The notes below the pieces were generated by a model. It was not told the origin of the DNA and did no database searches. It worked only from the letters and a program-made list of their open reading frames with translations. A stretch of DNA of 64,000 bases from Agromyces intestinalis. GTDB taxonomy: Bacteria > Actinomycetota > Actinomycetes > Actinomycetales > Microbacteriaceae. Of this stretch, positions 25,641 through 33,492 are shown piece by piece; the first letter of the stretch is position 1; each line of letters starts with the position of its first letter. A program made the translations under genes and the position numbers. The stretch is from assembly GCF_008365295.1 (NCBI RefSeq), contig NZ_CP043505.1:1364001-1428000 (forward strand), given 5' to 3'.

Positions 25641-28600
25641 GTGCTTGCCGCAGCGACCGAACCGCGCCCACCGTGGAATGTGGCCCGAGTCGCTCCTCAG
25701 CCGGGCGCCGCCGAAGGCCCGGCACCGAACCGTGCGTCGCGGGAGGCGCCGACTCCGGCGGTTGCGCCCGAGCGCGAACCGGCCGCCGGGGCGCCCCAGC
25801 GGTCGGGACTCCTGCGCATGCAGGCGACCGCCGGCAACGCGGCGGTGGCGCGGCTCATGGCCCACGCCCGCGCGGACACCGGGCTGCGCACGGCGAGTCC
25901 GCCGCCATCCGTCCCGGCGGCGGCCGTCGCGGCGCGACTCGAGGAGTCCGCGGCGGCCGGTCCCTTGCCGGCCCCCGAGGTCTCGTCGGTCGCGCCGGCC
26001 ACCGAGCCCGCCGCACCGCCAGCGCCGCCACCCCCGCCGACGGCTCCGCCGTCCGACCCGCCGCCGCTCGTATTGCCGGTCGACGCGCCGACCGACGGAC
26101 AGCGCGCACTCCTCGATCATCTGCGCACCGAGCACGCCGGCGCATCCGGGCGTCTCGCGACGAGCGTGGGCGCGCGGCTGGCCGACATCGACGCCGCACG
26201 CGACGACCAGTCCGCGGTGGTCGCGGCCGCCGAACGGGCGGCGCTGGCCCGGGTGACAGATCAGGCCTCGGCATCCCGGGCGACCATCACGGCCGATGCG
26301 AATGCTGCGGCGGGAACGGTGGCCGCCGCCGCCGCCGCGCAATCCGCGGCGATCGACGCCGACCGCGCCGCACAGGGGCAGGCCGCGCGCGACGCGGTCA
26401 CCGATCGGTCCGACACCGCCAGGGCTCGCGGCGACGAAGCCGCAGAGCGGTCGGTCGCTGCCGCCGACACCGGCGCCGAGGCGACTCGGGCCGACGCCGC
26501 GAGCCGGATCGGCGAAGCGCGCGCCCGGAGCAGCGGGGGCACGGCCGCCGATCCCGAGGTGCGCCGCGCACAGCAGCATGCCGGGGCCGAGCTCATCGAC
26601 GACACCGGAGCCCGGGTCGGCGAGGCTGCCGAGTCCGCCGCGACGCAGATGCATGCGCAGGCGCAGGAAGTCGCCGGCGGCGCCAGAGGGATCGCCGATC
26701 AGCTCGGCACCTCGCTCGCCGAGCAGGGCACGGCCGTGTCGAACCAGCTGGACGGCCAGGCCACGCAGGCGGCGTCGGCCGTCGCCTCGGCGGCGAAGTC
26801 TGGCTCCGGGTCGGTGGCGTCGGCGCGGGACGCCGCGCTCGCGAACGCCGGCCGCACGGCCGACGGCGCCGTCGCACGCATCCGCGGGGAGGCAGCCCGG
26901 CAGCAGGCCGCGCTGCAGCGCGCAGCCGAGGACGCGAAGGCGTCCGTGCGTTCGGCCGCGGAGTCCGCGCAGGCCGAGGCCGCGGCCGACCTGGCCTCGG
27001 CCGGATCGCAGCTCGTCGCCGCGCCGCTGGGCACCGAGGGCACGGCCACCGCCGCAGCCGCGGTGGCACAGCACGTCTCCGACGGGTTCGGCGCGGTCGA
27101 GGCTTCCCTCGGCACGATGACGACCGACGTCATCGGCGCGCTCGGCGAGGCCGGCGCCGCCGCGGCCGGCGAGCTCGACGCGGCATCCGATCGGGTCGGC
27201 AGCGCCCTCGAGCGCGGCGGCGCGACGACCGCGCAGGGGCTGGCCGGCACGGCGGCGTCCGTCGGCGCCGGGCTCGCCCAGGTCGGCCAGCAGCATCGCG
27301 GCGCGGCATCCGACACCGTCGCCAGGCTGAACTCGGCCGGCGATGCGACCCTCGCGCAGGGCGAGTCGGCGCTCGGGGACCTGCTCGCGCAGCACGAGGG
27401 CCGACTCGACCAGACCCGTTCGGAGGTCACCGCACGCACCGGAGAACCGGTGTCGTCGCTGGACTCTCGCGTCGAGAGCGCACAGGCACGGGCCGCGGAG
27501 CGAGCCTCCAAGAGTTGGCTCGAGAACCAGGTCGACGACCTCGTGAGCTCGGTGTTCACCTGGGAGTTCCTCGCGGGCCTCGTCGTCGGCCTGCTGGTGG
27601 CCGTGATCATCATCGGCACGGCGGGCACCGCGACGCCGTTCGTCATCATGGCGGCCGGAATCGCGGCGGGGGCCGCCGGAGCCGCGGCCGGCACGATCAC
27701 CCACAACGCGCGCGAGGGCAAGTCGGGCACGGCGCTCTTCGACGATGTGCTGCGCAACTCGCTCATCGGCGGGCTCGCCGGCGGCGTGGGCGCGGGCGTC
27801 TACCTGTTCGGTGCGGGGGTCGTGGCCGGCGCGGGGCTGACGGGTGGATGGGCGATCGCCGGCGGCATCATCACCCTCGAGGCCGCGGCGATCATCTCGA
27901 ACACGGTCGCGAACGTCGCCGCCGGTCGCCCGTGGGACGAGAACCTCCTGACGGCGATGCTGCTCGCACCCCTGATCGAGTTGATCGCCGGACGGTTCAC
28001 GCCCAAGGGCCGCCCCGAGCCCGAGGTGCCAATCCGCCCCGAGGATCCGGTGGTGCCGCGCAGCCCCGGCCCGGAGGAGCCGGTCGCACCCCGTCGGCCG
28101 ACGCCCGACGAGCCTGATCGCCCGGTCACCCCTGACGAAGAGGACCCCAGGCGGCCACGGCGCCCGAAGGACGAGCCCGAGCGTATTCCGGAAGGCGTGA
28201 CCGACGAGGATGTCCACATCGAGGACGAGTTCCGGCCGGCTCGCGACCCCAACGACCCCGAGGTCAACCCTGGTGTCTGCTTCCGAGCCGGCACCGTCGT
28301 CGCCACGCCGTCGGGCGACGCGACGATCGAGTCGCTCCGGCCCGGCGACGTCGTGCTCGCGGTGGAGCTCGCGACGGGGCTCGTCGGTCCCCGGCGCGTC
28401 CTCCAGATCCACCGGCGCACGACCCGCCGCTGGGTCCGCATCGTGGCCGGGACGACCATGCTGCACGCCACGCCGCGTCACCCGTTCCGCACCCGGTCAC
28501 GCGACGGGTGGGCGGACGCCTGGGTGGATGCCTGGGTGGATGCAGCGCAGCTCGAACCCGGCGCCGTGCTCGTCACGGCGTCGGGCGAGGTGCACGTCGA

Positions 28601-29066
28601 GCGTGTCGAGTTCGTCGAGCTCGATGCCGAGGAGGCGACCCACAACCTCACGGTCGAGGCCGACGAGAACTATCTCGTCGGCACCGCGCGTGTGCTCGTG
28701 CACAACCTCACCGAGTCGCGGCTGGCCTACCTCAGCCGGCCCGGCTACCGGAACTACACGCTGCGCCGCAACGGCGTCGTCTACTACTCGGGCATGGCCG
28801 GGCCGAACACCACGCGCGCCGACCTCGAGGGTCGCCACAGCCGCAACCGCAACCGCTTCCGACCCCCGGCCGACGAGCTCGTGTTCGAGCCGGGTACCCG
28901 CGAGTACGGCGAGTCCCGGCTCATGGAGCAGCGCCTGGCTGAGCAGCACGACACGATCATCGGCCGCGACGGCGAGAACTACCGCGGCAACCGGCAGGAG
29001 CCGCTCGCCGCGGACAAGCTGCCCGAATACCTTGAGTACGAGCAGTTCAAGCGCGGCTGCGGATAG
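25641..29066 (+). CDS. eCIS-linked polymorphic toxin with HINT domain
   Basis: About 1141 residues; the start is uncertain (GTG25641 or GTG25680, no good RBS). In order: a short N-terminal motif LLRMQATAGNAAVARL (about 58-73) shared with the DUF4157 protein; a proline-rich stretch; a very Ala-rich helical region of about 500 residues; hydrophobic segments (about 650-780, LVVGLLVAVIIIGTAG and others); a proline/charged linker; a HINT (pretoxin autoprocessing) domain from Cys (codon 28278) in CFRAGTVVATPSGD to VLVHNL (to about 28709); and a 118-residue C-terminal domain. That last domain (YTLRRNGVVYYSGMAG, then R..LEGRH....RF and RLMEQRLAEQH) resembles GIY-YIG/URI-type nucleases. The next gene is Imm26-like. 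Likely the injected cargo, self-cleaved to release the nuclease. Confidence 0.82.
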   Translation: MLAAATEPRPPWNVARVAPQPGAAEGPAPNRASREAPTPAVAPEREPAAGAPQRSGLLRMQATAGNAAVARLMAHARADTGLRTASPPPSVPAAAVAARLEESAAAGPLPAPEVSSVAPATEPAAPPAPPPPPTAPPSDPPPLVLPVDAPTDGQRALLDHLRTEHAGASGRLATSVGARLADIDAARDDQSAVVAAAERAALARVTDQASASRATITADANAAAGTVAAAAAAQSAAIDADRAAQGQAARDAVTDRSDTARARGDEAAERSVAAADTGAEATRADAASRIGEARARSSGGTAADPEVRRAQQHAGAELIDDTGARVGEAAESAATQMHAQAQEVAGGARGIADQLGTSLAEQGTAVSNQLDGQATQAASAVASAAKSGSGSVASARDAALANAGRTADGAVARIRGEAARQQAALQRAAEDAKASVRSAAESAQAEAAADLASAGSQLVAAPLGTEGTATAAAAVAQHVSDGFGAVEASLGTMTTDVIGALGEAGAAAAGELDAASDRVGSALERGGATTAQGLAGTAASVGAGLAQVGQQHRGAASDTVARLNSAGDATLAQGESALGDLLAQHEGRLDQTRSEVTARTGEPVSSLDSRVESAQARAAERASKSWLENQVDDLVSSVFTWEFLAGLVVGLLVAVIIIGTAGTATPFVIMAAGIAAGAAGAAAGTITHNAREGKSGTALFDDVLRNSLIGGLAGGVGAGVYLFGAGVVAGAGLTGGWAIAGGIITLEAAAIISNTVANVAAGRPWDENLLTAMLLAPLIELIAGRFTPKGRPEPEVPIRPEDPVVPRSPGPEEPVAPRRPTPDEPDRPVTPDEEDPRRPRRPKDEPERIPEGVTDEDVHIEDEFRPARDPNDPEVNPGVCFRAGTVVATPSGDATIESLRPGDVVLAVELATGLVGPRRVLQIHRRTTRRWVRIVAGTTMLHATPRHPFRTRSRDGWADAWVDAWVDAAQLEPGAVLVTASGEVHVERVEFVELDAEEATHNLTVEADENYLVGTARVLVHNLTESRLAYLSRPGYRNYTLRRNGVVYYSGMAGPNTTRADLEGRHSRNRNRFRPPADELVFEPGTREYGESRLMEQRLAEQHDTIIGRDGENYRGNRQEPLAADKLPEYLEYEQFKRGCG

Positions 29067-29075
29067 GAGGCGGCC

Positions 29076-29933
29076 ATGATCTCGGCGGATGACGCGGCGA
29101 ACGCGCTGGCGGCGGTCGCGCGCTCCTGGGCGGACGCGACCGGCGACCCGCCCGGCCTCGACGACCTGGCCGGGCTGCTCCTCTGGGGCCTCACGCCACT
29201 CGCGCGGCGGCTCCGGCCCGAACCCGGTTTCCTGGCAGGTCTGCGAATCGAGGTCCGCCCCTCGTCGGGCCAGACCGTCCGCGGGTCGGCCGCGGTCGAC
29301 CGCCCCAGACGGCTGGGAGACGTCGACGACGCGGTCGTCGTCGACGTCGAGGACGCGTTCGACGCCCTCGTCCCGAGGCGCGGTGCCGACGTCTCGCTCG
29401 ACGACGTGCTCACCGCGCTCGGCGCCGGGCTGGCGGAGATCGAACCGGGCCTCATCGACGGGATCGACGAGGCGACCTGGGCGAGCGTGACGGCGAGCAC
29501 GCGCGAGCGCCGCGAGCCGCAGCGCGGCGACGTGTTCGCGATACCGGTCGACCGAGGCCGATACGCGATCGGCGTGGTGCTCGGCACGAACACGTTCGGC
29601 ACCGCGCTGGGCCTGTTCGCCGGGAGGCACGCGCCCGAAGTCCCCGACGCGGCGCCGCTCCCCTACCCGGTGTACCTGCGGGAGGGCGCCTGGGACGACG
29701 GCGATTGGTCGCCGCTCGGCCGCGACGCGACGCTCGCCGACCGATTCCCCGCCGACCCGCCGATGCTGCACGCGCCTGGCGCGGCCGCAGGGCCGCACGG
29801 CGCCGCGGAGACGCTCGACGGGACGGTCGACCCCCTCACCGCCGAACAGGCCGAGGCCGCGGGGGTCGAACGGCCGACGTTCCGCCAGGCGTTCTCGGGC
29901 TCGCAGCTCGAAGCGTTCCTGTCCGACAGCTGA
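29076..29933 (+). CDS. Putative immunity protein with Imm26-like domain
   Basis: 285 residues, starting 9 bp after the toxin stop with GGAGG upstream, so the two are co-expressed. The central segment PQRGDVFAIPVDRGRYAIGVVLG matches the Imm26-type signature (GD.F.IP...G.Y..G.V). An acidic N-terminal half (residues 1-140) precedes it and a disordered C-terminal tail of about 60 residues follows it. Immunity proteins sit directly after their polymorphic toxin and bind its C-terminal domain. The position and acidity suit that role against a basic nuclease domain. The toxin class normally paired with Imm26 is not decisive, so specificity is inferred. Confidence 0.72.
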   Translation: MISADDAANALAAVARSWADATGDPPGLDDLAGLLLWGLTPLARRLRPEPGFLAGLRIEVRPSSGQTVRGSAAVDRPRRLGDVDDAVVVDVEDAFDALVPRRGADVSLDDVLTALGAGLAEIEPGLIDGIDEATWASVTASTRERREPQRGDVFAIPVDRGRYAIGVVLGTNTFGTALGLFAGRHAPEVPDAAPLPYPVYLREGAWDDGDWSPLGRDATLADRFPADPPMLHAPGAAAGPHGAAETLDGTVDPLTAEQAEAAGVERPTFRQAFSGSQLEAFLSDS

Positions 29934-29981
29934 ACCAGTCGGAGCCGACCACGTGCGTCGGCGCGCGCGGCGCGACCGCGC

Positions 29982-30686
29982 TCAGCCGGCGGCTTCCTCT
30001 TCCTCCTCGGGCGCCTCCTCGCGCTGCACGAACAGGCCCTGCACCGGCTCCTCCTCCTCGCCGGCCTCCTCGCGCTGCACGGTCGGCGCCGAGCCCGCGT
30101 CATCCGCTGCCCGTTGCACCGGAGGCGCATCGCCCACGACGCGTGTGGCGTTCTCTGCCGCGGCGCGCTCGAACCGGTCGCCGGGATCGCTCACGCTGAT
30201 GCCGCCGCCGGCCGACGTGCCCTCGACCGGGCCCGACCGCTGCTGCACCACGTGGGTGAGTTCGTGGGCGATGGTCGTACGGCCCGCGGTCGACGACGGG
30301 TCGTACGCGTCGCGCTGGAAGACGATGTGCGGCCCGACCGTGTAGGCGTGCGCGTTGACCGACTTCGCCGACTCGTGCGCCGCGGCATCCGTGTGGACGC
30401 GGACGTCGCCGAAGTCGGCTCCGATCCGCTGCTCCATGTCGGCGCGCACCCCGGGTTCGAGCGATGACCCGCCCGAACCGATCACGTCGTGCACGGGCGA
30501 GCGCTGCTCCTCGACGAGGTCGCTCACGGCACCGTTGCCGGCGTCGCGCTGCAGGCGCAGCATCGCGTCGCGCCCGAGCACCTCGGGCCGGCGGTCGGCG
30601 AGCCCGGCATACGACGGCGAGGTCTCGCGCGCCGGCTTCGGCTGGAGCGCCGGGTCGAACCCGTGCTCATCGTCGTGGATCCGCAT
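29982..30686 (-). CDS. eCIS core protein DUF4157 (metalloprotease-like)
   Basis: 234 residues. The DUF4157/eCIS-core domain (about 70-165) shows LEPGVRADMEQRIGADFGDVRVHTDAAAHESAKSVNAHAYTVGPHIVF and the zinc motif HELTHVVQQR (HExxH type). The N-terminus carries MLRLQRDAGNGAVSDL, matching the motif at the start of the HINT toxin. The C-terminal tail contains three VQR motifs in acidic context (TVQREEAGEEEE, FVQREEAPEEEE). Proteins of this family are the most widespread eCIS-associated gene product and are thought to be a lumen or cargo component. ATG30686 was chosen over upstream codons because it begins the conserved MRIHDDEHG. It is last in the cap/ATPase operon, 117 bp after the ATPase. Confidence 0.9.
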   Translation of the reverse strand: MRIHDDEHGFDPALQPKPARETSPSYAGLADRRPEVLGRDAMLRLQRDAGNGAVSDLVEEQRSPVHDVIGSGGSSLEPGVRADMEQRIGADFGDVRVHTDAAAHESAKSVNAHAYTVGPHIVFQRDAYDPSSTAGRTTIAHELTHVVQQRSGPVEGTSAGGGISVSDPGDRFERAAAENATRVVGDAPPVQRAADDAGSAPTVQREEAGEEEEPVQGLFVQREEAPEEEEEAAG

Positions 30687-30803
30687 GGTGCACCTCCGCG
30701 GTCGTTGCCTCCATTGCACGCCCGCGCGCGGGTGCCGCGGGCGGGTTCGTCCCGAACGTCCGTGGACGCTGCCCGATCGGGCACCCGATGCGGCGTGGCA
30801 TCC

Positions 30804-32855
30804 TCACGCCCCCGTGACCTCGGCCCAGTACCGGCCGAACTCGCGCTCGACGACGAGCCGCCCGAGCTTGCGGTACTCGCCGTGCACGGCGGTGACGAGG
30901 TGCTTCATGCGCACCACGCCGTGATCGGCGGCGGCCAGGTAGGCGGCGGTCACGGCGGCCGACCTGATCGCGCCGCCCGCCAACTCGAACGCCTCGCCGA
31001 GGAACACCAGGTCGATGTCGTCGTCGCGCTGCACGCGCGTGCCGAGGCTGCGGTCCCACAGCCGGCTGCGATGCTCGGCGTCGGGCATCGGGAAGTCGAC
31101 GATCACATCGAGGCGGCGCGTGAACGCCTCGTCGATGTTGGCGCGCAGGTTCGTCGCGAGGATCGCGAGGCCGTCGAACGTCTCCATGCGCTGCAGCAGG
31201 TAGGCGCTCTCGACGTTCGCGTACCGGTCGTGCGCATCCTTCACCTCGCTGCGCTTGCCGAACACCGCGTCCGCCTCGTCGAACAGCAGCACCGCGTTCG
31301 TGCCGGCCGCCGCACGGAAGATGCGCTCGAGGTTCTTCTCGGTCTCGCCGATGTACTTGTCGACCACCGTCGACAGGTCGATGACGTACAGGTCGAGGCC
31401 GAGCCCGCCGGCGACCACCTCGGCCGACATCGTCTTGCCGGTGCCCGAGTCGCCGGCGAACAGCGCGACCACGCCGTGCCCGCGCCCGCCGCCCGGCCGC
31501 ATCTCCCAGTCTCCGAGCACGCGTTCGCGGTGCCGGGCGCGCAACTCGATCTCGCGCAGCGCGGTGAGCGGAGCGGCGGGCAGCACGAGGTCGCCCCATC
31601 CGACGTTCGGCACGACTCGGCGGGCGAGCCGATCGAGCGCCGACCCGTTCTCGGCGCGCGCCCCCGCGGCCAGGTCGGCGGGCGTGATCGTGCCGGTCGG
31701 CGAGAGGGCGGCCTGGGTGCGCGCGGTCGCCGCGGCACGATGCACCTGCTCGGGCCGCAGCCGGAACTGCGCGGTCGCGGATGCCACGTCGAGTCCGTCG
31801 GCGGCGGGCCCGAGCGCCGAGCGCCAGATCGCCGAGCGCTCCTGCGTGGTGGTCGCCTCGACGTCGGCGGCCGCCGGCACGTCGCGGAACCACGCCGGGT
31901 CCCACGAGGACTCCCCCACGAACACGGTGGGCTGCGGCGAGTCGGCGAGCACCCCGATCAGGTCGGCATCGATGTCGGTGGTGATGGGCGCGGCGACCAG
32001 CACCGCACCGCGCAGGCGCGCCTCGCGCACCGCGAGGCGCGCCAGCGCGAGCCGATCGGGTTCGCGCGCCAGTCGCGCCAGGTCGACCTGCACCGCGTCG
32101 AGGCCGAGGGCCCGCACTGCGCGCAGCGCCACCGCCTCGCCCGATCCGGTCGCCGGCTCGCGCAGGTGCAGCAGGCGGATGCCGGCCTCGAGGGCACGGC
32201 GGACGCGCGCGTCGTCGCCCCACACGAGCTCGACCGATCGGCGCAGCACCCCGTCGAGGGCGCGGTCGGGCGTGTCGTCGCCGAGCAGGTGCCCGACGAC
32301 CCGGTCGGCCACCCGGATCGCCCGGCCGGGCAAGGGTCTGTCCTCGTCGTCGAGGGTCACGAGTCCGGCCGTCACGAGCGGACCCGAGAGCAGCCTGGCC
32401 CGGTCGTCGGCGTGCGTGAGCGGTGCGCCGCAGAGCTCGAGGGCGACCGACACCGAGGGCCTGCGCCGGCCGACATCGTCGTTGAGGTAACCGAAGAACC
32501 GCTCGAACCGCGGGTCGAGGTCGGCGGCGAGCGCGATCACGAGCAGGTCGACATCGAGCGGAGTGAGGCGGAACGCCTCGGCGAGCCGCCGCAGTCGCAC
32601 GGGGTGTCCGGCGGCCTCGGCCAGGTCGGCGGCTTGCTCGCACACCTCGAGCCGTTCCGACGAGTCCGACCAGTCGGGGATGCGCGGCCCACCGGCCAGC
32701 AGCCGGTCGATCAGCTCGTCGCTGAGGTACAGGCCCCGGAACGGGTCGTCGGGCTGCGGGTCGGCGGCGCGGCGCGCGGCGACGAGGCGGCGGATGCGAT
32801 CCTCGATCGCGCCGAGCCGCCCGAGCAGGTGCACGACGCTCGGGTCGTCGACCAC
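30804..32855 (-). CDS. AAA+ ATPase of the injection system (Afp15-like)
   Basis: 683 residues, GTG32855 with GGGAGG five bases upstream, starting just past the DUF4255 stop. The N-terminal half is the winged/degenerate domain typical of eCIS ATPases (DPFRGLYLSDELIDRLL; LRLTPLDVDLLVIALAADLDPR pattern). The C-terminal half is an active AAA+ module: Walker A GDSGTGKT (about 467), Walker B VLLFDEADAVFG (about 525), sensor ILATNLRANIDEAFTRRLD with arginine finger. Family members act in particle assembly or disassembly in the cytosol. It pairs with the DUF4255 cap gene as Afp15/Afp16 do. Confidence 0.93.
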   Translation of the reverse strand: MVDDPSVVHLLGRLGAIEDRIRRLVAARRAADPQPDDPFRGLYLSDELIDRLLAGGPRIPDWSDSSERLEVCEQAADLAEAAGHPVRLRRLAEAFRLTPLDVDLLVIALAADLDPRFERFFGYLNDDVGRRRPSVSVALELCGAPLTHADDRARLLSGPLVTAGLVTLDDEDRPLPGRAIRVADRVVGHLLGDDTPDRALDGVLRRSVELVWGDDARVRRALEAGIRLLHLREPATGSGEAVALRAVRALGLDAVQVDLARLAREPDRLALARLAVREARLRGAVLVAAPITTDIDADLIGVLADSPQPTVFVGESSWDPAWFRDVPAAADVEATTTQERSAIWRSALGPAADGLDVASATAQFRLRPEQVHRAAATARTQAALSPTGTITPADLAAGARAENGSALDRLARRVVPNVGWGDLVLPAAPLTALREIELRARHRERVLGDWEMRPGGGRGHGVVALFAGDSGTGKTMSAEVVAGGLGLDLYVIDLSTVVDKYIGETEKNLERIFRAAAGTNAVLLFDEADAVFGKRSEVKDAHDRYANVESAYLLQRMETFDGLAILATNLRANIDEAFTRRLDVIVDFPMPDAEHRSRLWDRSLGTRVQRDDDIDLVFLGEAFELAGGAIRSAAVTAAYLAAADHGVVRMKHLVTAVHGEYRKLGRLVVEREFGRYWAEVTGA

Positions 32856-32856
32856 T

Positions 32857-33477
32857 TCAGCCTCCCGTGGGTGCGGGGCGGAACGTGTCATCCTGGCTGC
32901 CGAATCCGATCGCGTCGAACTGCGCACCGACCCCGCCCGTGACAGGCGGGCCGACCGGGTAGCTGATCGCCCGGGCGAGCGGTGCGGTGACGACCACGTC
33001 GAGTGACGGCTTGAGCTCGCCGCCGAGCGACGACCATACGTCGGCGAACGCGCGGTCCTCGGGCGGCGGCATGGCGAGCGCGAGCGAGCAGGGCTGCCCG
33101 GTCTCGGCGATGGTGTCGACCACGAACGAGTCGGGGATCGCGTCGTACCTGAGGAAGCAGCGCAGCAGCGCGTCGAGCAGCCGGTGTTCGTCGTCGGGCC
33201 GCTGCGTCCACGCGGTGACGAGGTACGAGAGCTTGTAGAAGCGCGGCGCGGGCACACGCGACGTGACGATGCCGCGTTCGTCGCGGCGCTCCATCCAGCC
33301 GTACTCGCGCCGGCGCACGTCCTCGCGGATGTCGTAGAGGAACAGGTCGACGGTCGGTGCGTTGCGCCGCGCCGCCCACTCCTTCGTCGGGGCGTCGAGC
33401 GCGACGTCGATGTCGGCGGCGATGCCGTCGGATTCCTTGACGAGCTTGCGCAGCGCCTCGTCGATCTCGCCGATCAT
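32857..33477 (-). CDS. DUF4255 cap/terminator protein (Afp16-like)
   Basis: 206 residues. DUF4255 features: IGEIDEALRKLVKESDG at the start, PTVDLFLYDIREDVRRREYGW, and YKLSYLVTAWTQRPDDEHRLLDALLRCFLRYDAIP. Members cap the end of the tube-sheath and set the length of the particle, as Afp16 does. The gene is 15 bp downstream of the secreted repeat gene and 1 bp upstream of the ATPase, forming one operon. The length is normal for the family. Confidence 0.92.
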   Translation of the reverse strand: MIGEIDEALRKLVKESDGIAADIDVALDAPTKEWAARRNAPTVDLFLYDIREDVRRREYGWMERRDERGIVTSRVPAPRFYKLSYLVTAWTQRPDDEHRLLDALLRCFLRYDAIPDSFVVDTIAETGQPCSLALAMPPPEDRAFADVWSSLGGELKPSLDVVVTAPLARAISYPVGPPVTGGVGAQFDAIGFGSQDDTFRPAPTGG

Positions 33478-33492
33478 GCGCGTCCCCTGTTC

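Noticed and set aside
24732..28481. 1250-codon minus-strand frame opposite the HINT toxin
   Set aside because: The plus frame contains the HINT motif and a toxin-immunity layout; the minus frame overlaps the sheath gene in another frame and has no recognisable domain.
28278..28709. Intein
   Set aside because: The HINT-like segment is not inserted into a conserved enzyme, has no homing endonuclease, and is followed by a toxin-like domain and an immunity gene, so a pretoxin HINT domain fits better.
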